In this document: in pieces, positions 28,441-41,660 of the stretch
Layout of the letters: every line of letters starts with the position of its first letter
Position numbering within the stretch: position 1 is the first letter of the stretch
From: Saccopteryx bilineata
Taxonomy: Eukaryota; Chordata; Mammalia; Chiroptera; Emballonuridae
DNA length: 64,000 nucleotides
Direction: 5' to 3'
NCBI RefSeq assembly: GCF_036850765.1
Contig: NC_089496.1
Location: 104,246,767-104,310,766, forward strand
Translations under genes and position numbers: made by a program
The notes under the pieces: model-generated
The model's input: only the letters and a program-made list of their open reading frames with translations
Told to the model about the DNA's origin: nothing
Database searches by the model: none

Positions 28441-29229
28441 CCATAGAGCTGGTCACACCAACCATCTCAGTTTCCAAGTCTTGGTTTCATGTATCTCACT
28501 TTCTGGTCACCACCACCATGGGCCACCCTACTGCACCCCAAGTCCAGTGGCCTCGCTGCCTGACGGGGCCCTGCAATCCATTCATCAGTCCTACTTCCTT
28601 TTCACTGCTCCTCATCCCTGTGTCTTCTGTTTCCTCCATTCGCAGCTTGGATTCCATGTTTACTTCTTTTCTTGCTTGGCCCTCCCTTCAGTCTACTCAA
28701 ACCCCAAGCAACCCAACCTGCCACCTGCTCTCTGCCTGCAGCCTAACACGACCTGAGTAAAATTTGCAACCATGTTGACAAGTCTCACTTTAGATTCCTG
28801 ATCACAAGCCTCAACAAGCCCCATGTTGCTCTTCAGTCATCCTGTTACAATTCACTGGGCCACGTCCCCATTCTCCTAGATGACGGTCTCATACTTTTTC
28901 TCTCTCCAGTCCTCTGCTCTGACTGATGCCCTCATTTTCTATAGCACTGCAAACGGTGGAGGAACTGGGAGAGAACTTGGTGCTCTCCTGCCTACACACT
29001 CAGCTGCATCTGGACTCATACACTCTGCCTGGCTTCCTGTTACTCTCCAGTCCGCGCAGCGATCTAAATCAGCCCCTGTATACCTATGCATTGGATTCCA
29101 TTGCTGCTCGCACACGGGGTTGGTCATGCCAGCCTCCCTGAAACACTTCTCTTGGCTTCCAGGATCACCCTTTCCTGATCTTCTTCCTCCCTCTCTGAAT
29201 ACTCCTCAATCTCCTCTGCTGACATTTCC
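28441..29229. other. intergenic stretch, possibly further old LINE-2
   Basis: C/T-rich sequence in front of the recognisable L2; open frames here are broken and match nothing known to me. Confidence 0.35.
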
Positions 29230-30190
29230 TCATCACTGAGCACTAAGGATGAAAAGTCCCAGGGCTCAGCCCCTGGACCTCACCCCTCCTCTGACAACAT
29301 TCTTCTCTTGGTTCTAGCTCATGGCTGTAGACATCACCTCTATGCTGCTAAGTTACACAATTCCGCCACCAGCGCTTGGCCTCTCTCCTGAAAACCAGTC
29401 TCATACCCAGAAGCCTATTTAATGCATCCATTAAATGTTTAACATACAACATAACCCGACCTGCCCCACACCAGACTCTGGTATTTTCTGCCCTCAACCT
29501 GCTCCACCTGTCATCTTCCTCATGTAAAATAATTCCAACCTTGTTTTTACAGTTGGTCAAGCCCAAAATATTGAAGACATCCTTGACTCTACTTTTTCTG
29601 TCAAATCCCCACATTCAATCAATCCTTCAACAAATCTCATATCTAGCACCTCCACAGCCATCACTCTGATCCACATCACCGTCGTGTCTCATCTAGAGTG
29701 TATAGTAACCTGCTAACTTGTCTTTCTGTTTCCCCTTGTCCACAGAGCAAGCAGGGGAACCCTTTTAAAACAAAAGTGAGATGATCGTGTTAGTCCTTTG
29801 ATCACAAGACCCTCTGTGGCTCCCTAGCTCATGCAGTGATAATCAGAGTCCTTATAATGACCTGAAAGGCCCTATACTGCCTCTCCATCTCCACTGGTCC
29901 CTCCCATGCCATACCAATGTCACCTTTTCAATGACGTTGTCCCTCAACTCTTTAATGTAACAATAACCTACCTTCCTCCCATACTTCCAAACACCTTCTC
30001 TTCTTTATTTTCCTCCATAGCATTTATTTGCTTACTACCACCTGACCCCCAATATATCTTATGAGTCTATGTCTTTACTGTCTATCCCTTAGACTATAAT
30101 AAGCTTGATGAGGGCAAGGATTTGTGCTGTGTCTGTTATCTATCACTGCCTGACACAGAGGAAGTACTCAATAAATATTCATTGAAAAAA
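29230..30190 (+). mobile_element. LINE-2 fragment with 3' end
   Basis: Typical L2 phrases: CCAGGGCTCAGCCCCTGGAC, GTCCTTATAATGACCTGAAA and the terminal CTCAATAAATATTCATTG near 30180. Old, non-coding now. Confidence 0.65.
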
Positions 30191-30930
30191 ATAACTTAAT
30201 TTATTTAAAGCAGACCTCCTATACTATAATGTTGGTCTCCACTATGACATGGGAAGTTCCTTGAAGGTAATGACTGGGACAGTTCATCTTTGTATGTGGA
30301 CAGCGCCTGCCACACGATCAACACCCGGAAACTGTCTCTGTGTATGTTTCAGAGCTCTTGGTGGCTCCAATGGTATATTAACAAATAGGGCCCCAAACCT
30401 CAAAGCCTCCCGTTCTTAACCATGCAGGTGTCCAACTGGGATTGGTGCTCCTCCCCCAGTGGTGAACCAAGGGCAGATGTGGGCTGCACTGTTCCTGTGC
30501 CAGGTAGTTCTCATGGCACCTTTAGGTTCTGCAAATGTAAAGCAGGAAATTGAAATGCAAATTCAGTTGAGTAAATTTTTAGGAGAAATGTGGACTGGCA
30601 ATATTTGTACACATATGTACACTCATGAGTCTTCACCCATTGATATTTTGCCAGACTCCAGGAGAACGCTGATAGAGCACATACTTGCATGTACTGTGGT
30701 TGGCATGCCTTGGAGCCCGGCTCCTGCTTGGGAATTTAGGAGATTAAATCCAAAGCTACACAAACCAACTAGGGACAAGAAAACAGAATGAGTAAGACAC
30801 AGGGCATAGTGGGTTTGGGTGTGGGTTGAAAACAGGCTTCTCTGTTAAGTGTGTAAAACTTGATTAGAAGGAACCGTGGAACCACAGGGTGTGGGCTTTC
30901 ATCTTGGGTTTGTGGATATTAGACAATCTT
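30191..30930. other. intergenic stretch
   Basis: No gene recognised; partly L2-like near 30230-30350. Confidence 0.4.
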
Positions 30931-31215
30931 GAGTGGATGTTTTCATTGTGTTATATTTTCATGGAGCAACTAAAATGGCACCTCCTCACAGATTTCTTCC
31001 TCCTTTCCTGACCACTCAATCTAAATATAAATCCCACCCTATGTCAATTCCCAGCAGAGCTTTCGTTACTGCTAGTTTGCTTTGTTTTCTTGGTTATTGT
31101 CTGTGTCACCACACTAGATGGTAAGATTTAAGAGACCAAGTTTGTCTTATTCATCATTGTATCTACAACCCCTGGAACTACTTCTAGCTCAGGAAAGGCA
31201 TTCTATAAATATTAA
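30931..31215 (+). mobile_element. LINE-2-like 3' end
   Basis: TTGTCTGTGTCACCACACTAGA, then a 3' end with TATTCATCATTGTATCTACA and TTCTATAAATATTAAA. Confidence 0.5.
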
Positions 31216-31223
31216 ATACGTGC

Positions 31224-31343
31224 CTGACCTGTGGTGGTGCAGTTGGATAAAGCATCGACCTGGAATGCTGAGGTCGCTGGTTCAAAACCCTGGGCTTGCC
31301 TGGTCAAGGCACATATGGGAGTTGATGCTTCCTGCTCCTCCCT

Positions 31344-31386
<43 letters not shown>

Positions 31387-31450
31387 CTCTCCCCCCTCTC
31401 TAAAAATAAATAAATAAATAAAATCTTTAAAAAAAAAAAGTTAAAAAAAA
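31224..31450 (+). repeat. SINE type B with (CT)n microsatellite
   Basis: Full copy flanked by TTAAATACGTG. The CT-rich part has expanded to a pure CT run at about 31348-31383. Confidence 0.95.
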
Positions 31451-31489
31451 ATATTAAATACGTGATATGTGAATAGATAAAGGAATGGA

Positions 31490-32068
31490 GACTGTGGTGG
31501 GCAAATTCGAAGATGTTCCCCAAGACTCCAGCTCCCTGATGTACACCCTGTATAATACCTGGGACTGTAAATATGACGGGTTATTAGCCCTATGATTAGG
31601 TTATATTACATGTTACAATTGACTTGAAGAAGGTCCGATTACCTGGATTGGTCTGACCAGTCTTATGAGCCCTTTAAATCTCTTTAAAGCATTCAAAGAG
31701 AGTCAAAGCATGAGAGGGAGTATGGAGGCAGCCATATGGCAAGAAACCACAAGCAACCTCTAGAAGCTGAAAGCAGTTCCCTGACCTACAGTCAGCCAGT
31801 GAATAGAGGCCTCAGTCCTACAACTGCAAAAACTTAATTCCATCAACAACTTGGAGGTTTTAGAGGCAAATTCTTTCCCAGAGCTTCTAGAAAGGCATAC
31901 AGTCCAGTGAACACCTGGACTTCAGCCTGGCAAGACCCTGAGCGGAACCCAGTCACTCTGTATTTGGACTTAGGATCTACAGAACTATGAGCTAATAAAT
32001 GGGGATTGTTTTCAATTGCCACTAAATTTGTGTAATTTGTTACACAGCAATAGGAAACTAATACAGAG
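31490..32068 (+). mobile_element. old LTR, MaLR/MLT-like
   Basis: Non-coding repeat ending AATAGGAAACTAATACAG after an AATAAA-like stretch; overall plan as in MLT1/MaLR LTRs. Class is from memory and approximate. No viral gene is attached. Confidence 0.45.
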
Positions 32069-32349
32069 CCCTTAATAGTTTTCTCCATATTAACTCAGAG
32101 AAAGAAGAAGGAAACCCTAGTGGAGTCTAAAATTCTACACTGATTTTGCCTTGTGTGAAATAAAAATGAAGGGACAGCTCACAGGAGGAAAGGGCAGGCT
32201 GTGTAAGGTTTCACTGTACAAGTTTAGACTGTCGGAGTAAAAGCCCCATGGAAGGAATCAGAGACTGTTCCATATTGGTGCTTTAGAACTTGAGGGTATG
32301 TTTTGTTTCCTAGAGAACTAGGATTGCAAGTACATCTTAGTTCATCCTG

Positions 32350-32470
32350 TGAGCAAGCCAGATTTGGAGTATGACATGGCTTCAAACCCCAGCATTACTA
32401 TTTATAGCACTGTGACATTAGGCAAGTAATCTCTCTGAGCCTCAGTTTTATCATCTGTGAAACAGGCAGG
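32350..32470 (+). repeat. MIR element
   Basis: Core phrases GACATTAGGCAAGTAATC and CCTCAGTTTTATCATCTGTG. Confidence 0.7.
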
Positions 32471-32473
32471 AGG

Positions 32474-33004
32474 AGGCCCTGGCCGGTTGGCTCAGTGGTA
32501 GAACATCAGCCCGGCATGTGGAAGTCCTGGGTTCGATTCCCAGCCAGGACACACAGGAGAAGTGACCATCTGCTTCTCCACCTCTCACCCTCCCCTTCTC
32601 GCTCGTGCTCTTCTCCTATAGCCATGGCTCAAATGATTCAAACAAGTTGGCCCCAGGCACTGAGGATGGCTCCATGGCCTAGTCAGGGATTAAAATAGCT
32701 CGGATGCTGAGCAACAAAGCAGCAGCCCCACATGGGCAGAGCATCACCTGATAGAGCAGCGGTTCTCAACCTGTGGGTCGCGACCCGGTGGGGGTCGACC
32801 GACCAAAACACAAATACATATTTTATTTAAAATTCCGATGGCTTTAGGCGACCCCTGTGTTTTGGTCGGTCGACCCCCGCCGGGGTCGCGACCCACAGGT
32901 TGAGAACCGCGGTGATAGAGGGCTTGCCAAGTGGATCCCAGCTGGGGCACATGTGGGAGTCAGTCTGTCTCTCTGCCTCCCCACCTCCCACTTAATAAAA
33001 AAAA
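32474..33004 (+). repeat. SINE type A, interrupted by a MITE
   Basis: Diverged copy whose 3' part is split by the element at 32757-32912 and resumes at GGCTTGCCAAGTGGATCCCA. Confidence 0.92.
32757..32912. mobile_element. SPIN-like hAT MITE, 156 bp palindrome
   Basis: Left end CAGCGGTTCTCAACCTGTGG is repeated inverted at the right end (CCACAGGTTGAGAACCGCGG). The arms are about 55 bp each with few mismatches, leaving about 45 bp between. A perfect 8-bp duplication TGATAGAG flanks it (32749-32756, 32913-32920). The end matches the start of SPIN hAT transposons as I remember it. Confidence 0.9.
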
Positions 33005-33015
33005 AAATAGGCAAG

Positions 33016-33391
33016 GCCCTGGCCGGTTGGCTCAGCGGTAGAGCGTCAGCCTGGCGTGCAGGGGACCCGGGTTCGATTCCCGGCCAGGGCACATAGGAGA
33101 AGTGCCCATTTGCTTCTCCACCTCCCCTCCTTCCTCTCTGTCTCTCTCTCTTCCCCTCCTGCAGCCAAGGCTCCATTGGAGTAAAGATGGCCCAGGCGCT
33201 GGGGATGGCTCCTTGGCCTCTGCCCCAGGCGCTAGAGTGGCTCTGGTCGCGGCAGAGTGACGCCCCGGAGGGGCAAGCATCGCCCCCTGGTGGGCAGAGC
33301 TTCGCCCCTGGTGGGCGTGCGGATCCCAGTCTGGCGCATGCGGGAGTCTGACTGTCTCTCCCCGTTTCCAGCTTCAGAAAAGAAAAAAAAA
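33016..33391 (+). repeat. SINE type A
   Basis: Full copy with internal duplicated block; target repeat AATAGGCAAG on both sides. Confidence 0.95.
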
Positions 33392-33799
33392 TAGGCAAGA
33401 TGAATTTGAGGTTTAAATGAATTTGAGGTTTAAGTGCTACAAGTAGCACTCAGCATAATCCGTGACACAAGTTCCCTAGAGATCATTTTCACATATATAC
33501 ATAGAAAAAGGACAAAATCAATGCATGGAATATTCACAGCCTCTTTCTGCTCCCTCAGCTACCATAGTGGTCTCATAATGACTGATGAGCATTTTCATCC
33601 CTACCCTCCCTTTCTTCCCACTTACGTTTTCTTAGGTACATGGGGTAATGAGCTAGGAGGACAGCTGGAGAAGTAGGATAGGAGATTCAAGTAAGAAAGG
33701 CTTGAGCTAAGAAAAAAGAGAGACTAGAGAGGTCGGGGAAGGCTAATGGAAGAAAAGGAAAGAGGACAGAAGTTGGCAACAGGGAGAGTGATTTGTAAA

Positions 33800-34590
33800 G
33801 ATAGTGTAGAGAGATTTCAGAACCTGTGCCAAGTGAATAAGAGATAGTTTACGACAATGCGGAGTGAGTCCATACGGATATACGTAAAGACTGAGTACGT
33901 AAATAGGAAAGTACAGACAAATTTCCCGTGGAGAAGAATTCGGGATAATCTATGTACGGTAGATACTTTGCCTTCAAGGAGGTGGAACATAGCCTTCCAC
34001 TCCTTAATTGTGGGCAGTGCATAGTGACATATCCAAAAAGGACGATATAGAAGGGGAAGAGTAACTTTATGGGAGAGAAACCGGACAAACACTTCATCAG
34101 CAAGGTGATCAAGGTTATCATCTTGATGGACCATCGATATGATGAAATAAGAATGACACTTGACCTCTGTGGTCTTTTCCCCCAAGATGCATAAACCAAT
34201 CTAATCATAAGAAAAACATCAGACAATCCTAAATGAAGGACAGTCTACAAAATACCTGACTGGCATTTGCCAAAATTGCCAAGGTCATCAAAAGCAAGGA
34301 GAATCTAAGACTGTTATAGCCAAGAGGACCTAAGGCGACATGCGGACTGAATCTAATGTTATCCTAAATAGGGTCTTGGAACAAAAAAAGAGGCATTAGG
34401 TAAAAACTAAGGCAATCTGGCCTTTAGTTACTAATGTATCGATATTGGTTCATTAGTTGTGACAAAATGTACCTGATGGATGTGAGGTATTAACAACAGA
34501 GGAAATTGGGTGAAAGGTATACCGTAATGCTCAGTATTATCTTTATAACTTTTCTGTAAATCTAAAATTATTCTTTAAAAAAATTTGGTT
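33800..34590 (+). mobile_element. LINE-1 3' UTR
   Basis: L1M-type 3' UTR: GAGAAACCGGACAAACACTT, AGAAAAACATCAGACAATCC, GGTTCATTAGTTGTGACAAA and TTCTGTAAATCTAAAATTAT before an A-rich end. Open frames here are not coding. Confidence 0.7.
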
Positions 34591-34629
34591 TGGCACAAAA
34601 AAATAAATAAATAATAAATAATAAAATAA

Positions 34630-35300
34630 GATACAAAGTTTATTTTAAAAATAGGAGAGGAAAGGGATTTTAATACATCACTGTAGATAATGAATTTTAT
34701 CCTCTTTAATGTTCTTTGAAAAATGTAGCTAAGGATCTGAATTTATTTTAATTACATTTTTCTTACTGAACTCATTCTTTTAATGTAATACAGCTCCAAA
34801 GCTAGGCTTCCTGAGGCCTGGGATCTGCTCAGGTTCTAATATTTCACCCTGAAACTGTGGAAAACACGGAAGGACTACTTCCTTTTGGGAATGTTCTGGA
34901 AGCATCAGATAGGCTGGAAGCCAGCGGTCACTAAGAATGTCAGGGAAGTTGACTGAAGCTCCTCCTAGAGGTGACTTCCCAGTCCCCAAGCAGACCTGGA
35001 AACCCTTAAAAGAGCTGCCACCCCAATGGCTTTCTTAGCTGATACATGCCTAATCTCTCATTAAATCCAATTACGGAAAAAAGACGAGAAGAAGAACCCA
35101 GTTGGCTCCCAGGGACCTGGAAATGAGGACATCTGTGGAAGATGTTTGGCCTTTTCCAAATCTGCTCGGTGCCAACCACTTCTTCGTCTTTTCCTGGGGA
35201 GTAAGGAGCAAGCAGGCTGGGCAAACAGGACAGAGCAGGCCTGAGACCGCATCCTTAGAGAAGTCAGCTGTTAAGTCGGCCCTTGGCTGGTGTCTGGGAA
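34630..35300. other. intergenic stretch
   Basis: No recognised gene. May be the left part of the LTR that follows. Confidence 0.35.
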
Positions 35301-35785
35301 CTTGAATTTCAGGAGTGCTCCCACCATTCCCAGAATTTATTAAGAGTGCCCAAACTTTTTGTACAAACAGTGGGGTTCATGCTGAACATCGTTTCCTTCT
35401 GAGAGCCTGGAATTTAGATACATGCTAGGCAGAAGCTGCATACGTGACTGGCCCCCAATAAAAAACCTGAGTCTTTAATGAGCACTGGGTCTTTAATAGG
35501 CTTCCCTGGTCAACAATATTTCTCATGTGTTGTCATAACTTGTTGCTGGAGGAATTAAATGCATCTTGAGAGACGCCACTGGAATAGGATTCCTGGAAGC
35601 GAGGACCTACTTTTCTCTGGACACCATGCCATGTGGCTTTTCCCTTTGCTGATTTGACTTTGTATCCTCTTGCAATGATAAATCATAGCCAGCATCGCAG
35701 GCAGCTATATGCTGAATTGTGTGAATCCCCTAACAAATCATCAAATCTGGGGGTGGTCTTGGGGACCTCCTACACAAGGTGATCT
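35300..35785 (+). mobile_element. old retroviral-type LTR remnant
   Basis: LTR-like order with GACTGGCCCCCAATAAAAA, GCCATGTGGCTTTTCCCTTT, and GGGGGTGGTCTTGGGGACCT near its end. I recognise it as an old ERV-type LTR, family not certain. No viral coding sequence adjoins. Confidence 0.5.
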
Positions 35786-35829
35786 TTATAAAAATAGCAT
35801 AAAGGTTTTTCTTGATTGAGACCTTCACT

Positions 35830-35975
35830 GGGAAAGGCACAGAGAACAATATGAGTAGCTCCATTTGATCACTGAGTAAACAAGCATGGGGAAGATAGGC
35901 ACCATGAGTGAGTTTTTGCAGCTAAAATGGCAGAGCTGGGATTAGAACCTGGTTTGTCTGTTTCCACACCCTAGT
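35830..35975 (+). repeat. MIR element
   Basis: Core CAGAGCTGGGATTAGAACCT, GGTTTGTCTGTTTCC. Confidence 0.65.
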
Positions 35976-36002
35976 TCCTTCTGTTGCTGTGAGTGCAACA
36001 GT

Positions 36003-36200
36003 CTTTTTTTTTTTTTTTAGATTTTTATTTATTCATTTTAGAGAGAGGAGAGAGACAGAGACAGAGAGAAAAGGGAAGGGAAGGAGGAGCAGAAAGCATC
36101 AATTCCCATATGTGCCTTGACCAGGGAGGCCCGGGGTTTCAAACCCACGACCTCAGTGTTCCAGGTCGATGCTTTTACCCACTGCGCCACCACAGGTCAG
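36003..36200 (-). repeat. SINE type B
   Basis: Reversed full copy; flanks CAACAGTCTT. Confidence 0.94.
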
Positions 36201-37906
<1,706 letters not shown>

Positions 37907-37960
37907 AAAAGTAAAAAGAGGAGAAAAAATTGCTGAAGTTTTACCTACCTAAAGAAAACC

Positions 37961-38342
37961 GCCCTGGCTGGTTGGCTCAGCGGTAGAGCGTCGGCCTGGC
38001 GTGCGGGGGACCCGGGTTCGATTCCCGGCCAGGGCACATAGGAGAAGCGCCCATTTGCTTCTCCACCCCTCCCCCCTCCTTCCTCTCTGTCTCTCTCTTC
38101 CCCTCCCGCAGCCAAGGCTCCATTGGAGCAAAGATGGCCCGGGCACTGGGGATGGCTCCTTGGCCTCTGCCCCAGGCGCTAGAGTGGCTCTGGTCGCGGC
38201 ACAGCGACGCCCCGGAGGGGCAGAGCATCGCCCCTGGTGGGCGTGCCGGGTGGATCCCGGTCGGGCGCATGCGGGAGTCTGTCTGACTGTCTCTCCCCGT
38301 TTCCAGCTTCAGAAAAATACAAAAAAAAAAAAAAAAAAAAAA
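37961..38342 (+). repeat. SINE type A
   Basis: Near-consensus ACATAGGAG subtype without the internal duplicated block; target repeat AAAGAAAACC. Confidence 0.95.
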
Positions 38343-39453
38343 AGAAAACCATTTTATTAGCATCTGTTATTAGAATTTGAATATCTTCAGCATTTTCAAT
38401 GACATTTTTTACAATTATGAACCTTATAGTACATTTCATATGCATTATGTATTAAATATTTGAAAATATTTATAAATATAGACATTTATATACATTTCTA
38501 AATATATTGGCATTTTTATTATACGATTCAGAGTGTTCAGGATACTATATTGATATTGATGTAAACAAAGCTGACCCCATCTTTGTGTGCCCCCTAATTT
38601 CTTCCTAGTTTCCATGCTGAAGACTCTAGTCTCAACCAGCACTAAGCCTTATAGTTAATGATTACTGTGTTCTGTAACCAAGATTCCTGTCAGTAAATGG
38701 CCAGAATGATATAGCAACTGAGATAACTATCAAACCTGGTACTGGCATCAATTGTAAGCAATTATCCATCATGAGACCACCAGGAAGTATGGTTCCTGGA
38801 TCAAGCTACGTCTTTGTCTCTTTGCCTGTCAATCATTAGTAGTTCAGCTATACTACAAAACATTTACTGTAACAACTGTGGAGTAGCAGAGGACAATCCA
38901 TGCAGACTACTGGGTGTCTTTTCCATTCGGACCCAATCTTCTCTGTAAATAAGTTACCCTACAATAAATTCTGTTATAGTCACTGAATTTGCCTTCTTTG
39001 TTTTTGGTCTTAAGACAACTTTGCAGTTCAGTGGTCACTGTGCCTCCACTCCACCTTCACACAAGTACACATCCCCAAACCTTTCTCATTGTTCCCTCAC
39101 ACCCTTCTTCTGAGTTAACCATTGCCGGCAGCTGGGTGTGCATGTCTCTAATCAAATATATATAAATACACATCAGCTTGGAGTTTTACACACATATGGG
39201 ATCATAGTGAGTTAGTACAAATATGTCTTCCTCACTCTCAATGACTTCATAGCATTCTATAATAAGGAATATACCACCATTTTTTCAGTTTCTGCATTAA
39301 TAGTTATTTAGGTAATTTTCACATCTTCACTATTACTGGCAGCACTGCATGAACGTCTTTGTACATATGTATTTGTGTGCATGTGTAAATGTTTCACCAA
39401 AAGCAGGTATTTGAGGTGCAAATTAATGCAGGCTGATGACTGTTGAGGGTGTT
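38343..39453. other. intergenic AT-rich stretch
   Basis: 39100-39430 resembles an old reversed L1 piece (TTCATAGCATTCTATAATAA); the rest is unassigned. Confidence 0.4.
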
Positions 39454-39979
39454 TTTTTTTTTTTTTGAGACAGACAGGAAGGGAGAGAGATGAGAAGCAT
39501 TAACTCGTAGTTGCAGCGCTTTAGTTGTTCACTGATTGCTTCTCATACATGCCTTGACTGGGGGGCTCCAGCTGAGCCAGGGACCCTTGCTTAAGCCAGC
39601 AACTTTGGGTTTCATGCCAGTAACCTTTGGGCTTAAGCCAGCGACTATAGGGTCATGTCTATGCTCATACTGGCGACCCTAACTGGTGAGCCTGCACTCA
39701 ATCAAGCCTGTGACCTCGAGGTTTTTTAATTATTTTTATTTATTTATTCATTTTAGAGAAGAGAGAGAGAGAGAGAGAGAGAGAAGGGGAGGAGCAGGAA
39801 GCATCAACTCCTATATGTGCCTTGACCAGGCAAGCCCAGGGTTTTGAACCGGTGACCTCAGTGTTCCAGGTCAACGCTTTATCCACTGCGCCACCACAGG
39901 TCAGGCGACCTCGAGGTTTTGAACCTAGGTCCTCACAGTCCCAGGTTGACGCGCTAGCCACAGTGCCACCACCTGGTCG
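39454..39979 (-). repeat. SINE type C interrupted by a type B SINE
   Basis: Reversed C copy split at GACCTCGAGGTTTT, which flanks the inner SINE. The head end is CCACCACCTGGTCGGG. Confidence 0.92.
39728..39906 (-). repeat. SINE type B inside a type C SINE
   Basis: Reversed full copy; GACCTCGAGGTTTT duplicated on both sides. Confidence 0.94.
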
Positions 39980-40031
39980 GGTACCACATGCTTTTCTTAG
40001 GTCGGTATGTATGTATGTATGAAATATTTTA

Positions 40032-40427
40032 TTTATTTATTTATTTATATTTTTCCAAAGTGAGAAGCAGGGCTGGGGGGTGGAGGGTGAGGGAGGTGAA
40101 AGGACAGACTCCCACATGCACCCCACCAGGATCCACCCGGCATGCCCACCAGGAGGCAATGCTGGGCCCATCTGGGGCCTTGCTCAACTGCAATCCGAGC
40201 CATTCTAGCGCCTGAGGCGGAGGCCATGGAGCCATCCTCAGTGCAGGGGCCAACTTTGCTCCAGTGGAGCCTTGGCTGTGGGAGGGGAAGAGAGAGACAG
40301 AGAGGAAGGAGAGGGGGAAGGGTGGAGAAGCAGATGGGTGCTTCTCCTGTGTGCCCTGGCGGGGAATCGAACCCTGGAGTTCCACATGCCAGGCCAATGC
40401 TCTACCACTGAGCAAACCAGCTGGGGC
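40032..40427 (-). repeat. SINE type A
   Basis: Reversed full copy; target repeat TGAAATATTTTA. A GTAT microsatellite (about 40003-40019) precedes it. Confidence 0.94.
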
Positions 40428-40489
40428 CTGAAATATTTTATTTTAAACACTTTTTAAAATATTAAACGACATGAGAGTGAGATTGTATT

Positions 40490-40830
40490 CCAGTAGACAC
40501 CAAGGACCCTCCCTAATTGATGCTGTGTGAATTGGGGATGGAGGCGCAGTGGGTCCAGCAGGAGGGATTCTGGAGCCATCCAAACCCTCTGGCACCTTTT
40601 CGTCACTCAGAGCGCGGTTCGAATAGCCCTTCCTCACAGAAGCCTTCCTCGACACCCTTTTTAAAGCAGCGGACCCCTATCCACTCTGTAACACGCTGAA
40701 CTATTATTTTTTTGCAATGGGTTTATGACTTTGGGCTGTTTTAGTATTATTTAACTCGGCACTGGACAATTGTCTCTCCTCACTGTGTGTCTTGTCAACA
40801 CTATGTATTTCCAAAGCCATTTAAAATCCT
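40490..40830 (+). repeat. L2-like fragment
   Basis: CTTCCTCACAGAAGCCTTCC and the following layout are as in L2 3' regions. A GGAT microsatellite follows at about 40851-40868. Confidence 0.45.
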
Positions 40831-40979
40831 CCACTATTTTTTGTTTGGGGGATGGATGGATGGATGGAGATCTTTCATCTACCTCAGGACGCCACGGATG
40901 AACACCTGGATTAGGGAAATTAAGGGAAACTGAGGAGTCCTAAAGGAGGGTTCTGAGGGTGACTGGCAAAGGGCTGAAA

Positions 40980-41660
40980 GTGATGGGAAGAGCTGGGAGG
41001 AAGTCTTAGTAAGAGGGGCGGGGCCGGGGCCTCCAGGAATGGGCGGGTCCTGGGGAAGGGGGCGGGACCTCAGCCTGCGGAGCGGGGACACAGGGTAGAC
41101 GGGCCCTGGGGGCGGAGCCTGTGAGCGGGGTGTTGGGAGCGGCGCGTTGCGGCGGCGGAAGATGGCTGCGGCTGAGGCGGCGGATACTCAGCTGATGCTC
41201 GGAGTGGGGCTGATCGGTGAGGACGCAGGCGCCTTGCCCGGCAGGCCCGCACCTCCCGCGGCCCGCGGTGGGGAGGGCGCGACCGCTTCCTTGTTGGGGC
41301 TGGACGGGGGGGCTGCGCGGCTCAGCCCCCTCGGCGCGGAGGTTCCACCAGCGGCCCTGGGCCCTTCCGTCCGCAGCCTTGCATGGCGCCCGCCGTGGTC
41401 GGGCGGCGGGGCGGAGGGACCCCGCCGGCCCCCTAGATCCTGGCAGGAGAGCTCCTGCTGGACGCCCCGGGCCGTGGACGGTGGCCGCGCTCCCTTGGCT
41501 GCGAGGGGTCGCTGCCCAGGCGGGACTCCGGCTGGGCCGAGATCCGCTCTCGGGTGGCACAGCGGGGAGACTGCAGGGCCGGGGTCCCTCGGAGGGTGGG
41601 GAGCCTGGCAGGACTGCCCGCCGGGCGCCCGGCTGGCCTGGATCATGTGATCGAGCGGTT
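40980..41660. promoter_or_regulatory. CpG island and promoter region of DENND10
   Basis: A CpG-rich block covers DENND10 exon 1 and the first part of intron 1. The start codon lies in GGAAGATGGCTGCGG, where a YY1-like AAGATGGC motif overlaps the ATG, a common arrangement in TATA-less housekeeping promoters. GC boxes (GGGGCGGGGC near 41017 and GGGGGCGGG near 41057) precede it. Confidence 0.75.
41162..41216 (+). CDS. DENND10: DENND10 exon 1, coding part
   Basis: Codons 1-18 plus one base. Donor ATCG|GTGAGG. The ATG at 41162 is chosen because it gives the known N terminus and has A at -3 (GGAAGATGG). Confidence 0.94.

Noticed and set aside
33817..34226. Minus-strand frames of 122 and 125 codons
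   Set aside because: They lie in an L1 3' UTR and match no known protein.
31490..35785. Possible provirus between the two LTR-like remnants
   Set aside because: The LTRs look like different families, and L2, MIR, SINE and L1 pieces lie between them. No retroviral gene is visible.
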